The notes under the pieces are model-generated. The model saw nothing but the letters and a program-made list of their open reading frames with translations, searched no databases and was not told the origin of the DNA. Position numbers and translations under genes: made by a program. From NCBI RefSeq assembly GCF_014250515.1, contig NZ_CP060202.1:1981001-2045000 (forward strand): 64,000 nucleotides of DNA. Direction: 5' to 3'. Each line of letters starts with the position of its first letter. Position 1 is the stretch's first letter. Source of the stretch: Hymenobacter sediminicola. Lineage in GTDB: Bacteria > Bacteroidota > Bacteroidia > Cytophagales > Hymenobacteraceae. Below, piece after piece: positions 24,855 to 33,421 of this stretch.

Positions 24855-25307
24855 TTATTTGGAGGCGTCGCGCAGGTCACGGATTTCGTCGTGGCCTTGC
24901 TTGATGCCGGCCGCCTGCTTGGCAATGAGGGCACTTAGGTTGCCGGGTAAACCTTCGATTTTCCGGGCTTTTTCGTATGCGCCTTTGGCGTAGTCTTCGC
25001 CCCGTTCGCACTCAGCCAGAATGCTGTGGCGGTCTTTGCTGGTTACCAGACCTTTCAGGTTGATGAAGGCGCGGTGGATAGTGCCCGTGATAGAAGACTC
25101 CGACTCCTGGTTTGGATGCAGGTTTAGCTTGTGCATCTCGTCCTGCAGTTCCGTTAGGTACTCGGAGCGCTGGGCAGCGTATTTCTTGAAAATCTGTTTC
25201 AGGTCAGCGTCTTCCACGTCGGTTAGCGCTTCGGCATAGCCTTTCTGGCCATCTTTCAGCGTGTCGAGAAGTTCGTTGAGGCCGGCTTGGACTACTTTAG
25301 TATCCAT
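24855..25307 (-). CDS. PA2169-family four-helix-bundle protein (DUF2383, ferritin-like)
   Basis: The 150-residue protein has the heptad-like helices of the PA2169/DUF2383 family (LNELLDTLKDGQKGYAEALTD, SSITGTIHRAFINLKGL, ILAECERGEDYAKGAYEKA). The family is related to ferritin-like bundles and often appears in stress regulons, but its biochemistry is unclear. Glutamates and histidines that could bind metal are present. No signal peptide is seen. It stands alone, with the shared terminator on its 3' side. Confidence 0.88.
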   Translation of the reverse strand: MDTKVVQAGLNELLDTLKDGQKGYAEALTDVEDADLKQIFKKYAAQRSEYLTELQDEMHKLNLHPNQESESSITGTIHRAFINLKGLVTSKDRHSILAECERGEDYAKGAYEKARKIEGLPGNLSALIAKQAAGIKQGHDEIRDLRDASK

Positions 25308-25430
25308 GAGGAATTGTAGATTAAGTGGTAAAAAAGGTGGGTTGTGCCCTTCTTTACTCCCAAACTCCTGCCAGGGTTACGGGCACTGAAACGAGAAGAA
25401 GCTGATCTTTGTCAGGTCCAGGATGGTAGG

Positions 25431-26678
25431 CTATTCGGCGGCGGCAGCCATAGCCCGACCTGCCAGATACCCCGTGGTCCAGGCTGCCTGAAAGTTGAAG
25501 CCGCCCGTAATTCCGTCGATATCAAGCACTTCGCCGGCAAAGTGCAAGCCGGATACGCGGCGACTTTCCATGGTTTTCATGTCTATTTCTCCCAGCATCA
25601 CGCCGCCACAGGTCACAAACTCATCCTTATAAGTGGTTTTGCCGCGTACGGGCAGGGCCGTGTTCAGCAGCGCTTCAATCAGGCGGTTTTGCGGCTTGGC
25701 CGGCAACTCATTCCAACGTACTTCGGGCCCGATGCCAGCCTGCTCCGTGAGCGTGCGCCACAGCCGCTGCGGCAACCCAAATATTGGATTGGAAACCACA
25801 AGTTTGCGGCCGTTTTGCTCGCGGTACTCGTGCAGCCAGGTGCGCAGTGTGGCCTCGGTGTGCTCCGGAATCCAGTTGATAAGGGCCGTGCTCTGGTAGC
25901 TCAACTCGTGCAGGCGGCGGGCTCCCCAGGCCGAAAGTTTCAGCACGGCTGGGCCGCTCACGCCCCAGTGCGTCACCAGCACGGGGCCTTCATATTCTAG
26001 CTTTTCGCCGGCTACCCGCACCCGAGCCAGCGGTACGCTCACGCCGGGCAACTCCCGCAGCGGCGAGTCGGGCACGTTGAAGGTGAACAGACTGGGCACT
26101 GGGGCCGCAATAGTATGGCCCAACTGCCGCAGCCACTCGTACTGCTCCGCTTTGGGGTTGCCGCCCGTGGCAATAAGCAGCCGGGCCACCGTCAGGTCAG
26201 CACCGTGGGCCCCACTGAGACGCAGGCGAAATCCACCGTCGGGTAGGGGTTCGATCTGCTCGGGCTGGGTTTGGGTGAGAATGCGCACACCCGCCTGCCG
26301 GGCCGCGTCGAGCAGGCACTGCGCAATGGTTTCAGACGAGTCGGTGACGGGAAACATGCGGCCGTCGGGCTCGGTTTTGAGCGCCACGCCCCGCTGCGCG
26401 AACCAACGGATGGTGGCTTGTGCATCGAACTGCCGGAAGGGCTCCTTGAGCTGCTTGGCCCCGCGCGGGTAGTGCGCCACGAGTTGGGCAGGGGTATCGG
26501 CGGCGTGGGTTACGTTGCAGCGGCCGCCGCCCGAAATCCGGACCTTGCTCAGCAGCTTGCCGGTTTTTTCTATCAGATACACCGTAAGGCGCGGGTTGGC
26601 TTCGGCGCAGGCAATGGCCCCGAAAAAGCCCGCTGCCCCGCCACCCAGCACCGCCACCGTCGAATTAGAATGCTTCAC
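25431..26678 (-). CDS. FAD-dependent oxidoreductase, HI0933/YhiN family
   Basis: The 415-residue flavoprotein starts with the dinucleotide-binding motif VAVLGGGAAGFFGAIACAE followed by the family signature KVRISGGGRCNVTH. The middle domain has LLIATGGNPKAE, and the C-terminus ends in the conserved GGVMLGEIDMKTMESR, GEVLDIDGITGGFN and AWTTGYLAGRA motifs. The true substrate of this family is unknown. I choose the GTG at 26678 (KHSNSTVAVLGG), because a TACCTTTG box ends 5 bases before it; the ATG at 26744 gives a tail unlike the family. Confidence 0.88.
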   Translation of the reverse strand: MKHSNSTVAVLGGGAAGFFGAIACAEANPRLTVYLIEKTGKLLSKVRISGGGRCNVTHAADTPAQLVAHYPRGAKQLKEPFRQFDAQATIRWFAQRGVALKTEPDGRMFPVTDSSETIAQCLLDAARQAGVRILTQTQPEQIEPLPDGGFRLRLSGAHGADLTVARLLIATGGNPKAEQYEWLRQLGHTIAAPVPSLFTFNVPDSPLRELPGVSVPLARVRVAGEKLEYEGPVLVTHWGVSGPAVLKLSAWGARRLHELSYQSTALINWIPEHTEATLRTWLHEYREQNGRKLVVSNPIFGLPQRLWRTLTEQAGIGPEVRWNELPAKPQNRLIEALLNTALPVRGKTTYKDEFVTCGGVMLGEIDMKTMESRRVSGLHFAGEVLDIDGITGGFNFQAAWTTGYLAGRAMAAAAE

Positions 26679-26683
26679 GCCGG

Positions 26684-26691
26684 CAAAGGTA
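26684..26691 (-). promoter_or_regulatory. TACCTTTG -7 box 5 bases before a GTG start
   Basis: On the minus strand TACCTTTG is followed by CCGGC and then GTG at 26678. The arrangement decides the start of the flavoprotein gene and predicts an almost leaderless mRNA. Confidence 0.5.
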
Positions 26692-26877
26692 CGACCGGAA
26701 CCGCGTGGCGACGGCGGCCGCCGCCAGTGGAAAGCGGCAGGCACGGTATGTGGCCCATCAGAAAGGATATAGGCAGGGGATTGAGCAGTGAAATCCGTAT
26801 ACTTAGTGTTCCATTGATCAATTACTTACAGGCACAACGATGGGTGCAATTTCCAACACCGCTATATGGTAGAGTAG

Positions 26878-27024
26878 CCCGATACGGTGGTGCCAGGAGC
26901 CTACGTGCGGACATTGGCCGCCACCAACCGACGAGCCTTTCCGGCCGTAGGACTTAACTTCCTAGAACAGTACCGGCGCACGGGGCGCCCGCTGCTGGCC
27001 GCACAAAAAGTAGCTATTCACTAG
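26878..27024 (+). pseudogene. 3' relic of a gene, with its own terminator
   Basis: Frame 26878-27024 encodes 48 residues with good codon character (GAYVRTLAATNRRAF, VGLNFLEQYRRTGRPLL) and stops at TAG. It is too short and lacks a plausible start or ribosome-binding site. A normal terminator hairpin follows 11 bases later, as would be expected behind a real gene. I read it as the remaining 3' end of a deleted gene; the family is not recognised. Confidence 0.35.
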
Positions 27025-27035
27025 ACACTCTACTT

Positions 27036-27065
27036 AAGCCCCGACTACTCATGGTAGTTGGGCTT
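27036..27065 (+). terminator. Terminator hairpin behind the gene relic
   Basis: AAGCCC-cg-ACTAC and GTAGT-t-GGGCTT pair around TCATG and are followed by TTCTT. The ATG at 27051 sits inside this hairpin, which argues against using it as the start of the following gene. Confidence 0.75.
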
Positions 27066-27074
27066 TTCTTGTAT

Positions 27075-28655
27075 ATGAAACTGCGAATTTACTTGAGCTT
27101 GTGGCTCATAATTGGGCTGTTGAAGATTGCACAAGGCCAACAAACGAACTGGGAGCGAACAACTTCATTCCTTAGCCCAAATCCCCGAACGGTAACTACT
27201 ACAGTAGTAAGAATGCAGGTTACTGGTAATAGCATCTATACGAATGGAGGTAATGGAAGTGGATATAGTGTTAACGGGTATTTTGCTAGTTATGACTTAA
27301 ATGGAAATACGAATTGGCAATTTGCCTCCCGAAAATGGCGCTCCGGTGAGAGTGACTTGCGGCCCTGGGGAACCGGGGTGGTGTTTGCCGGGGGGCTGCC
27401 GCCGGCTACCATCCTGCCCGGCAACGGTATCAACGGCTCCACCTACCTGCAATGGCTGAATAGCCGGGGCGACACGGTGCGCACGGTGCGCATTCCGCGC
27501 GACACACTGGAAAGCGTACCCGTGCGCCTGCTGGCCCGGCGCGGCTACTACTACGTGGCCGGTATCAGCGACGGGGCCGGCACCGGCCAAACCAAGGATG
27601 CCCCCCACTACTCGCTGCTCTGCACCGATACCACGGGGGCTCTGCAATGGGCCCGCAGCTACCCCAACAACCAGTGGACGTTTACGGGGGGCGGCGTGCC
27701 GCAACTCATTCAAGCCTATTCCTACACGAGCCATTTGTGTGAGGCACCCCGCAACGGACTGTTGATCAGTGGCTCTACCCAGGTGCAAGGCTACGGCGAC
27801 TTACAGTTTCAGGTAATAGAAACCGATTCGGTAGGCCGGGTGCGGCGCGTTCAGGCCATCACGCCGCAAGGTACCGGCGCCGGCATCTCGCAGGGCAGGC
27901 TCTGGAACAACACTATTCTGCTGCGCGACGGTAGCGGTTACGTGATGACGGCCAGCCTCAAATACAGCAACGAGCCCACCCGCAACTACGGGCTGGTGAT
28001 GAAGTTCGACACGGCGCTGCAAGTAGTGTGGCAATACCGCCTCGACCCGCCCGCCAACGAGCCGCAGCTCTACTCCTGCAAGGTATACGAGCAGCCCGAT
28101 GGTACGCTGCTCACGCTCTACACTACCGGCGGGGGCCGTACCTCCAGCAACCGGCTGCAGCTGCTGCGCCTGAGTGCCCAGGGCCAGCGCCGGGGCCTGC
28201 GCACCTACTGCACCCAAACCATCACCGACCCACGCCCCTACGACTGGCAGCCGCTGCCCGACTCCTCATTTGTGGTGGCCGGGCGCTCCGTGCAGGCGTC
28301 GCCCCAGGGAAACACGTTTCCGGCTTTTGTGGCGCGCTTTTATACGCCCTGCCCTACGGTGCAGGCGACGGCCGTGCCCGTGGGCCGGGGCGGGCTGGCG
28401 CCCTACCCGCAGCCAGCTACGGCCGGGCAGGCAGTGCAGGTACCCTGGCAGCGCCCGGCCGGCCGCAGTACCCAGGTGGCCCTGCGCCTGCTCGATGCGC
28501 TGGGCCGCGAGGTGCTGCGCCAGCCGCTGGCCGGGGCCGGCGGCACGGCCGCGCTGGCGCTGCCTGCCCGCCTGTCGGCGGGCCTGTACGTGGTGCAGCT
28601 ACTGGCCGGCGAGGTGCCCGCCGCCAGCAGCCGGCTGCTGGTGCAGGCACCGTAA
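27075..28655 (+). CDS. Secreted T9SS cargo protein of mixed base composition
   Basis: The 526-residue protein has a signal peptide (MKLRIYLSLWLIIGLLKIAQG), a central domain of about 420 residues resembling a beta-propeller or SBBP-like repeat protein, and a type A T9SS sorting domain at the end (YPQPATAGQAVQV, LDALGREVLRQPLAG, LSAGLYVVQLL). It should cross the outer membrane and be anchored or released. The substrate or ligand is unknown. The first 260 bases are much more AT-rich than the rest, with a sharp change near 27340. The start at 27075 avoids the terminator hairpin upstream. Confidence 0.8.
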   Translation: MKLRIYLSLWLIIGLLKIAQGQQTNWERTTSFLSPNPRTVTTTVVRMQVTGNSIYTNGGNGSGYSVNGYFASYDLNGNTNWQFASRKWRSGESDLRPWGTGVVFAGGLPPATILPGNGINGSTYLQWLNSRGDTVRTVRIPRDTLESVPVRLLARRGYYYVAGISDGAGTGQTKDAPHYSLLCTDTTGALQWARSYPNNQWTFTGGGVPQLIQAYSYTSHLCEAPRNGLLISGSTQVQGYGDLQFQVIETDSVGRVRRVQAITPQGTGAGISQGRLWNNTILLRDGSGYVMTASLKYSNEPTRNYGLVMKFDTALQVVWQYRLDPPANEPQLYSCKVYEQPDGTLLTLYTTGGGRTSSNRLQLLRLSAQGQRRGLRTYCTQTITDPRPYDWQPLPDSSFVVAGRSVQASPQGNTFPAFVARFYTPCPTVQATAVPVGRGGLAPYPQPATAGQAVQVPWQRPAGRSTQVALRLLDALGREVLRQPLAGAGGTAALALPARLSAGLYVVQLLAGEVPAASSRLLVQAP

Positions 28656-28670
28656 GCGTCGCTCAGCTGC

Positions 28671-29534
28671 TTAGCAGTTTTCCAGCGCGGCTAACACGTT
28701 GTCGTGTCGGAACTGGTAGCCCGTGACCTGACGAAGTAGGCTGCTGTCGATGGTTTTGCCGCTGGTTTCGGTGGTTTCGGGCTGAAACGTAGGAGCTTCT
28801 AAGCCCAGGGCTTCGGCCGCAGCGGGGTAAAAGGTGCGGCGCAGCGGGTGCTGTCCGGCGCAAGCATTGAAGGTGTAGCCCCAGGCTTTCTCGCGGATGA
28901 TGTGCAGCAGCAGCCCTACGCAGTCGTCGAGGTGAATAAGGTTGACGGGCGCGTTGCCCTGCTGTAGATCGTGGCGGCCGGCCAGGAACCGGCCTGGCGG
29001 CCGCTCGGGCCCAAACAAGCCTCCCAAGCGTACCACCGTCGTCAGCCACTGACCCCAGCGCGGCGTAAACTGCCCTTCGGCCCGCAACAAATCGGAAGGT
29101 GCATCCGGCGATGAAACGGCGTCGCCTTCCCGCATGAGCCGGTTTTCGTTGGGATAGACACTCGTGGAGCTGACGAACAGCACGTGCCTCACCCCGGCCG
29201 CCGCCACCGCCGAGCCTACCGGCCGGAGCAGGGCCGGATAGGCCCCGGCGGCCGCCGCGCGGGGCGGTACATTTAATACTAGCACATCTGCCCCAGCCAG
29301 TAGCGCATGCAAGGAATCAGCATCAATCTGCGAAAATTCCGGGCCCAGCCGCAGCAGGTAGGGCCGGATGCCGGCGTCGCGCAGGGTGAGCAGCTGGGTA
29401 GGAGTGGTGGTAGAGCCATTGACGGCGTAGCCCTCTGCTACCAGCGCCTTGGCCAGTGGTAGGCCCAGCCAGCCGCAGCCAAGTACGGCAACGGTTGTGG
29501 GAACGGGTCGGAGTGAGTGGGGAGAATCAGCCAT
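28671..29534 (-). CDS. NAD(P)-dependent epimerase/dehydratase-like protein (YeeZ-type SDR)
   Basis: The 287-residue protein carries an atypical Rossmann motif VAVLGCGWLGLPLAKAL at about 13-29, as in YeeZ-like extended SDRs. HVLFVSSTSVYPNENRLMREGD is the SSxxVY catalytic region, and NLIHLDDCVGLL lies near the C-terminus. It probably acts on a sugar or small carbonyl compound, but the substrate is unknown. It is convergent with the T9SS cargo gene, with 15 bases between stops. Confidence 0.82.
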   Translation of the reverse strand: MADSPHSLRPVPTTVAVLGCGWLGLPLAKALVAEGYAVNGSTTTPTQLLTLRDAGIRPYLLRLGPEFSQIDADSLHALLAGADVLVLNVPPRAAAAGAYPALLRPVGSAVAAAGVRHVLFVSSTSVYPNENRLMREGDAVSSPDAPSDLLRAEGQFTPRWGQWLTTVVRLGGLFGPERPPGRFLAGRHDLQQGNAPVNLIHLDDCVGLLLHIIREKAWGYTFNACAGQHPLRRTFYPAAAEALGLEAPTFQPETTETSGKTIDSSLLRQVTGYQFRHDNVLAALENC

Positions 29535-29776
29535 GCGGGGTAAAGGTGCGGAAATTTACTGCGTGGCCGAACGGCTACGACGAAGGGCGCAACCTAGTCA
29601 TGCGCTCTAAGCGGGACTATGTTAGGAGTTTTTTTGAACTTGCCCACCGGTTGCTTCCCCAAGCAGCGCCACTCGGTCTTCGAAATATGTCGTTTTATGA
29701 ATATAAAATGACACCTCGTGGCTGCTGTGGCATTTTGGTCCTGTGCATTTATTTTTCATTCTCAACGTCCCACTTC

Positions 29777-30655
29777 ATGTCTGCTCACCCGTACGCTCAA
29801 CCCATGCTCCGCGACAACGCGCTCCAAGGCAAAACCATCGTCGTGACAGGTGGTGGCACCGGCCTCGGCCGCGCCATGACTACCTACTTTCTGCAGCTGG
29901 GGGCCAACGTCGTCATCAGCAGCCGCAAGCTGGACGTGCTGGAAAAAACGGCTGCTGAGCTGCGCGAACAGACCCAGAACACCAACGTATTGGCTGTGCA
30001 GTGCGACGTGCGCAAATACGAGGAGGTAGAAGCCATGCTGCAGAAAACCATCGACACGTTTGGCGGGGTGGATGTGCTGCTCAACAACGCGGCCGGCAAC
30101 TTCATCAGCCCCACGGAACGCCTGAGTCACAAGGCGTTTGATGTGATTGTAGATATTGTGCTGCGCGGTTCCTACAACTGCACGCTGGCCTTCGGCAAGC
30201 GCTGGATTGCGGACAAAAAGCCCGGCACCATCCTCAACATCGTGACGACTTATGCTTCCGTTGGCTCGGCCTACGTGGTGCCTTCGGCGGCGGCCAAGGC
30301 GGGCGTGCTGGCCATGACCCGCTCACTGGCCGTGGAATGGGCCAAGTACGGCATCCGCTCCAACGCCATTGCCCCCGGTCCGTTCCCGACAGAAGGCGCC
30401 TGGAGCCGGCTTTTCCCCGAGCCGCTGGCTAAAAAGCTCGATCCGGCTGCGTCCGTGCCGCTCAAGCGCGTCGGCGACCATCAGGAACTGGCCAACCTAG
30501 CTGCTTACATGGTGTCGGATTTCTCGGCCTATATGAATGGAGAAGTAGTAACTCTCGATGGAGGGGAGTGGCTGAACGGGGCCGGCGAGTTTAACAAGCT
30601 CGAAGCCATTCCGGCGCCGATGTGGGACGAAATCGAAAAAGCCATGCGCCGCTAA
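29777..30655 (+). CDS. SDR oxidoreductase, 2,4-dienoyl-CoA reductase type
   Basis: The 292-residue enzyme has the cofactor motif TGGGTGLGRAM, NNAAGNF and the stretch VTTYASVGSAYVVPSAAAKAGVLAMTRSLA. The tyrosine of the standard YxxxK is replaced by serine while the lysine is kept, as in the DECR/peroxisomal 2,4-dienoyl-CoA reductase branch. NAIAPGPFPTEGAWSRLFP also fits that branch. It should use NADPH to reduce dienoyl-CoA during unsaturated fatty-acid breakdown. The ATG at 29777 is chosen; 29804 is a possible alternative. A 34-bp inverted repeat follows the gene. Confidence 0.85.
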   Translation: MSAHPYAQPMLRDNALQGKTIVVTGGGTGLGRAMTTYFLQLGANVVISSRKLDVLEKTAAELREQTQNTNVLAVQCDVRKYEEVEAMLQKTIDTFGGVDVLLNNAAGNFISPTERLSHKAFDVIVDIVLRGSYNCTLAFGKRWIADKKPGTILNIVTTYASVGSAYVVPSAAAKAGVLAMTRSLAVEWAKYGIRSNAIAPGPFPTEGAWSRLFPEPLAKKLDPAASVPLKRVGDHQELANLAAYMVSDFSAYMNGEVVTLDGGEWLNGAGEFNKLEAIPAPMWDEIEKAMRR

Positions 30656-30677
30656 CTCGCAATATCAGCATAGCTAG

Positions 30678-30773
30678 AAACGGCATTCCGCGCGGCGCAG
30701 AAGAAGCTTGCTAGTGTGGTAGGATCATCTACTGCATTGGCAAGCTTCTTCTGCGCCGCGCGGAATGCCGTTT
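30678..30773. repeat. Perfect 34-bp inverted repeat, 28-base spacer
   Basis: Arms 30678-30711 and 30740-30773 are exact inverted copies; each contains GGCATTCCGCGCGGCGCAG and an AAGCTT. It separates two convergent genes and ends 5 bases before the next stop codon. It can act as a bidirectional terminator, but it is far longer and more GC-rich than the other terminators here and has only a short T run. Confidence 0.8.
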
Positions 30774-30777
30774 TGTA

Positions 30778-31644
30778 TCAGAACTTATAGCCCGGAAACC
30801 CCTTGGTAAATTCGGCGGCGGGAATGGGCTGATTGGCTACTACGTCGCTGAATTCGAACTTCTCGAACAGGCCTTTGTCGTCGTTTACCTGCACCACTAG
30901 CGGGAGCATAATCTTCTGGTCGACGCAGACAATGGTACGACGGCCGTAGCTGTTAGGCACCTGCAGGGTACGGCCTACCTCCACTTTCTCGCCGGGGCTG
31001 AGGCCGTTGCGCTCCATGACGCGGTACTCGCCACAGCCAAATTTATCGGCAATCCGCTCCGGCGTGTCGCCGGCCACGGCTTTATAAGCCACGTAGCGGA
31101 ACTGTGGAAAATCGGAGCGAAGCACGTAGCACGGGCGGCCCGCAATAGTTGTGTCGCCGGCGTAGCGAAAACTCTTCTCGAAGCTATGGTCGCGGCGCTG
31201 GCTGGAGCCTTTGATAAGGTCGGCGATGGTGCCGAAACCCGCATCCAGTACCGTGTGGTGCTGGTTTTTGCGCATCACGGAGCCATTCGGGTCCAAGTTG
31301 AGCGTCACGTACGGAAAGCTGTTGGGGTACACCCAGGCGTCGCCATCGTTCTGGCCTGTCACCCAAAGCACTTCAATGCCTTTGGCGTTTTTGAGGTATA
31401 CCCGCAACGGACCGAACGTCATTTTCATGGCCGTGCGCGCCTGCTGGTATTTGCCATCGGCCAGGCGCTCCTGGGCCCGCACATTGCAGCGCAGACTTTT
31501 CAGGTTCTCGATGGTGCTACTGAGGCGGCTCATCAACTGCTCCGTCGTGATACGGTCGGCGCCGGGAGCCGGCGAGGGGAGAAAAGTGGCGAAAGCCACT
31601 CCTAAGCCAAGAAACAAAACCGGAAACCGGGAAAAACGCATCAT
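30778..31644 (-). CDS. DUF1571 lipoprotein-carrier-like protein with inserted LysM domain
   Basis: The 288-residue protein has a signal peptide (about 1-29, ending PGADR). A DUF1571 domain with a LolA/LolB-like half-barrel pattern follows (SLRCNVRAQERLADGKYQQA, KGIEVLWVTGQNDGDAWVYPN). At about 185-232 a LysM module is inserted (YKAVAGDTPERIADKFG, NGLSPGEKVEVGRTLQVP). The barrel resumes at IVCVDQKIMLPLVVQV. LysM suggests peptidoglycan contact in the periplasm. The precise role is unknown. Confidence 0.8.
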   Translation of the reverse strand: MMRFSRFPVLFLGLGVAFATFLPSPAPGADRITTEQLMSRLSSTIENLKSLRCNVRAQERLADGKYQQARTAMKMTFGPLRVYLKNAKGIEVLWVTGQNDGDAWVYPNSFPYVTLNLDPNGSVMRKNQHHTVLDAGFGTIADLIKGSSQRRDHSFEKSFRYAGDTTIAGRPCYVLRSDFPQFRYVAYKAVAGDTPERIADKFGCGEYRVMERNGLSPGEKVEVGRTLQVPNSYGRRTIVCVDQKIMLPLVVQVNDDKGLFEKFEFSDVVANQPIPAAEFTKGFPGYKF

Positions 31645-31805
31645 AAAGGAAATAAACGGAAACGTAAGTTAAAGACGCGGACCGCACAGTGCACAAACCG
31701 GGCCGGAAGAAACTAAAAATCGGCAACACGCGCTTAACGCCATTTCACGGCTCAGAGTTAAGGCAGCACGGCAATCGGCAACTTTTTCAGGCCGAAGCCG
31801 GAATA

Positions 31806-32594
31806 ATGGAGCAATCTGTTCCTGACTTTTCTCCGATGCACTTCACTGTAATTACGCCTACCCACAACCGCCGACAGTTTCTGCCCGAAGCCGTGGCCAG
31901 TGTCCGTGCCACCGTCTCAGCGCCCCTGGATTTTGGGTATGAGCATTTTATCTGCGAAAATGCTTCCACGGATGGCACCGCCGACTGGCTACGCGAAGCC
32001 GTGCACCAAGATGGGGCGCCCGTGCGCACCATCAGCCAGCCAGACAAGCTGCTACCTGGCCCGGCCCGCAACCTGCTTATTCGCCAAACCACGGCCACCG
32101 GCTGGATTGTGCCCCTCGATGATGATGATGTGCTACTACAGCGCTGCCTCTTCCACTACGCTAACCTGGTGCAAGGCCACCCCGGTCAGCAGTGGTTTGT
32201 AGCTGATTTTCTGCGGGTGGATGAGGAAAAGCGCTATCTGCCCGGCGAGGACTACTATGCCTGGAAATTCGAAACGCCGGCCGATATGCTGCGCGCCATC
32301 TTTCGGGCCGAGCATTTCATTCAGGGCAATGTGTGCTACAGCCGCCAGCTGTTTGATGAAGTAGGCGGCTACGACGAAGAGCTGAAAATGGCCGAAGACT
32401 TGGACCTGTACGTGCGGTTCCTGTTGGCTGGTTACCTGCCGGTTGTCTCGCCCCACATCAGCCATCTGCACCGCTTCCACACCAGCAACGTCAGCATCGG
32501 GGTAGATGCCGAGAAGCATGGTACTGACCTGCGCGATATATATGACAAGTATGCCGGGCAACTGCAGGCGCTGGAAATTGAGCGGCCCGGCTAA
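31806..32594 (+). CDS. Family 2 glycosyltransferase (GT-A)
   Basis: The 262-residue enzyme begins FTVITPTHNRRQFLPEAVASV and carries the nucleotide-sugar/metal DxD region PLDDDDVLL (about 108-116). The acceptor region MAEDLDLYVRFLLAGY lies near 200. It should transfer a sugar to surface polysaccharide, lipid or protein; specificity is unknown. The ATG at 31806 is preferred to 31689, since the preceding codons have no family features; MHFTVITP at 31836 is also possible. Its stop codon overlaps that of the convergent gene. Confidence 0.85.
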   Translation: MEQSVPDFSPMHFTVITPTHNRRQFLPEAVASVRATVSAPLDFGYEHFICENASTDGTADWLREAVHQDGAPVRTISQPDKLLPGPARNLLIRQTTATGWIVPLDDDDVLLQRCLFHYANLVQGHPGQQWFVADFLRVDEEKRYLPGEDYYAWKFETPADMLRAIFRAEHFIQGNVCYSRQLFDEVGGYDEELKMAEDLDLYVRFLLAGYLPVVSPHISHLHRFHTSNVSIGVDAEKHGTDLRDIYDKYAGQLQALEIERPG

Positions 32595-33421
32595 GGCTGC
32601 TTTTGCTGTTGTTCAAAGGCCTTGCGTGTGAGCAGGGCCAGAGACGCATCGGCCGGCGTAAATACCGAGACGAACTTTTCGCCTAACACCACATGCTGCT
32701 TGCCGGGCAATTGATGGCGGTACAGAAGCAGCGTGCAGATGTCGGTGGGGGTGATGAAAGCTGCCGCGCCGGGTTGATGCGTGTGCAGCGTGGCCGCTAC
32801 TTTTTGGCCTACCGGGGCTGGACCAAGGGCAATGAAGCTGCTGTGCAGCTTTTCTTTATGCAGGAGTTTGCCACTGGTGCTGTAGCGCAGCAGGTAGTCG
32901 TTGCCGAGCGGGACGGTGCCGGTGGTAGTGGCCCCGGTAAGCACGTACACCCATGTTTCAGTGCCTTTTTCCAGCAGCACCGGGTTCAGTGAGGCATTTT
33001 TCGGTATCTCGAAGCCAGCAACGCGTGGTACATCCTCCATTGATTTCGTGCGAATGGCCAAGAGCTGTTTCTCGCGCTCCGTAAGCGGCCGGGCACCGGA
33101 GCGGTGCGCACTAGCAGCCCGGACGTTGCCGGTTGGGAAGCTGTAGGCCGAAAGCACCTGTGGCGCCGCCACTGGCCCGCCCACAAACACGGTGCGCACA
33201 GAATCATCGGGAGTAGAGTAGCTGAAATAGCTGCGAATCTGGTGTGTGTCGAAGGTAGTGGCTTGCAGCAGGTCGGTGGCTACCCAGGAAGCTCGCTCGG
33301 AAGTGTAAAGGGCCATTCCTTCGCGCAGTAGGTTTTGGCGGGTGACTTCCAGGCTGGACTGCGCCAGTGCCGCACGAAACGGCAGTGCCAGCAGGGCGCT
33401 GGCCAACACGTATATTTTCAT
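32591..33421 (-). CDS. Secreted protein of unknown function
   Basis: I do not recognise this 276-residue protein. It has a signal peptide (MKIYVLASALLALPFRAALAQ) and a soluble domain with a helical N-terminal third and beta-rich remainder. The late segment AATLHTHQPGAAAFITPTDIC is histidine-rich. Similar secreted proteins occur in Hymenobacter-type genomes. It overlaps the convergent glycosyltransferase gene by 4 bases at CTAA (stop TAA on plus, TAG on minus). Confidence 0.7.
   Translation of the reverse strand: MKIYVLASALLALPFRAALAQSSLEVTRQNLLREGMALYTSERASWVATDLLQATTFDTHQIRSYFSYSTPDDSVRTVFVGGPVAAPQVLSAYSFPTGNVRAASAHRSGARPLTEREKQLLAIRTKSMEDVPRVAGFEIPKNASLNPVLLEKGTETWVYVLTGATTTGTVPLGNDYLLRYSTSGKLLHKEKLHSSFIALGPAPVGQKVAATLHTHQPGAAAFITPTDICTLLLYRHQLPGKQHVVLGEKFVSVFTPADASLALLTRKAFEQQQKQP

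Noticed and set aside
27051..27074. ATG at 27051 as start of the T9SS cargo gene
   Set aside because: It lies in the loop of a terminator hairpin, and the later ATG at 27075 gives a standard signal peptide.
28028..28726. Plus-strand frames overlapping the T9SS cargo gene
   Set aside because: They are Ala/Arg/Pro-rich shadow frames in very GC-rich coding sequence.
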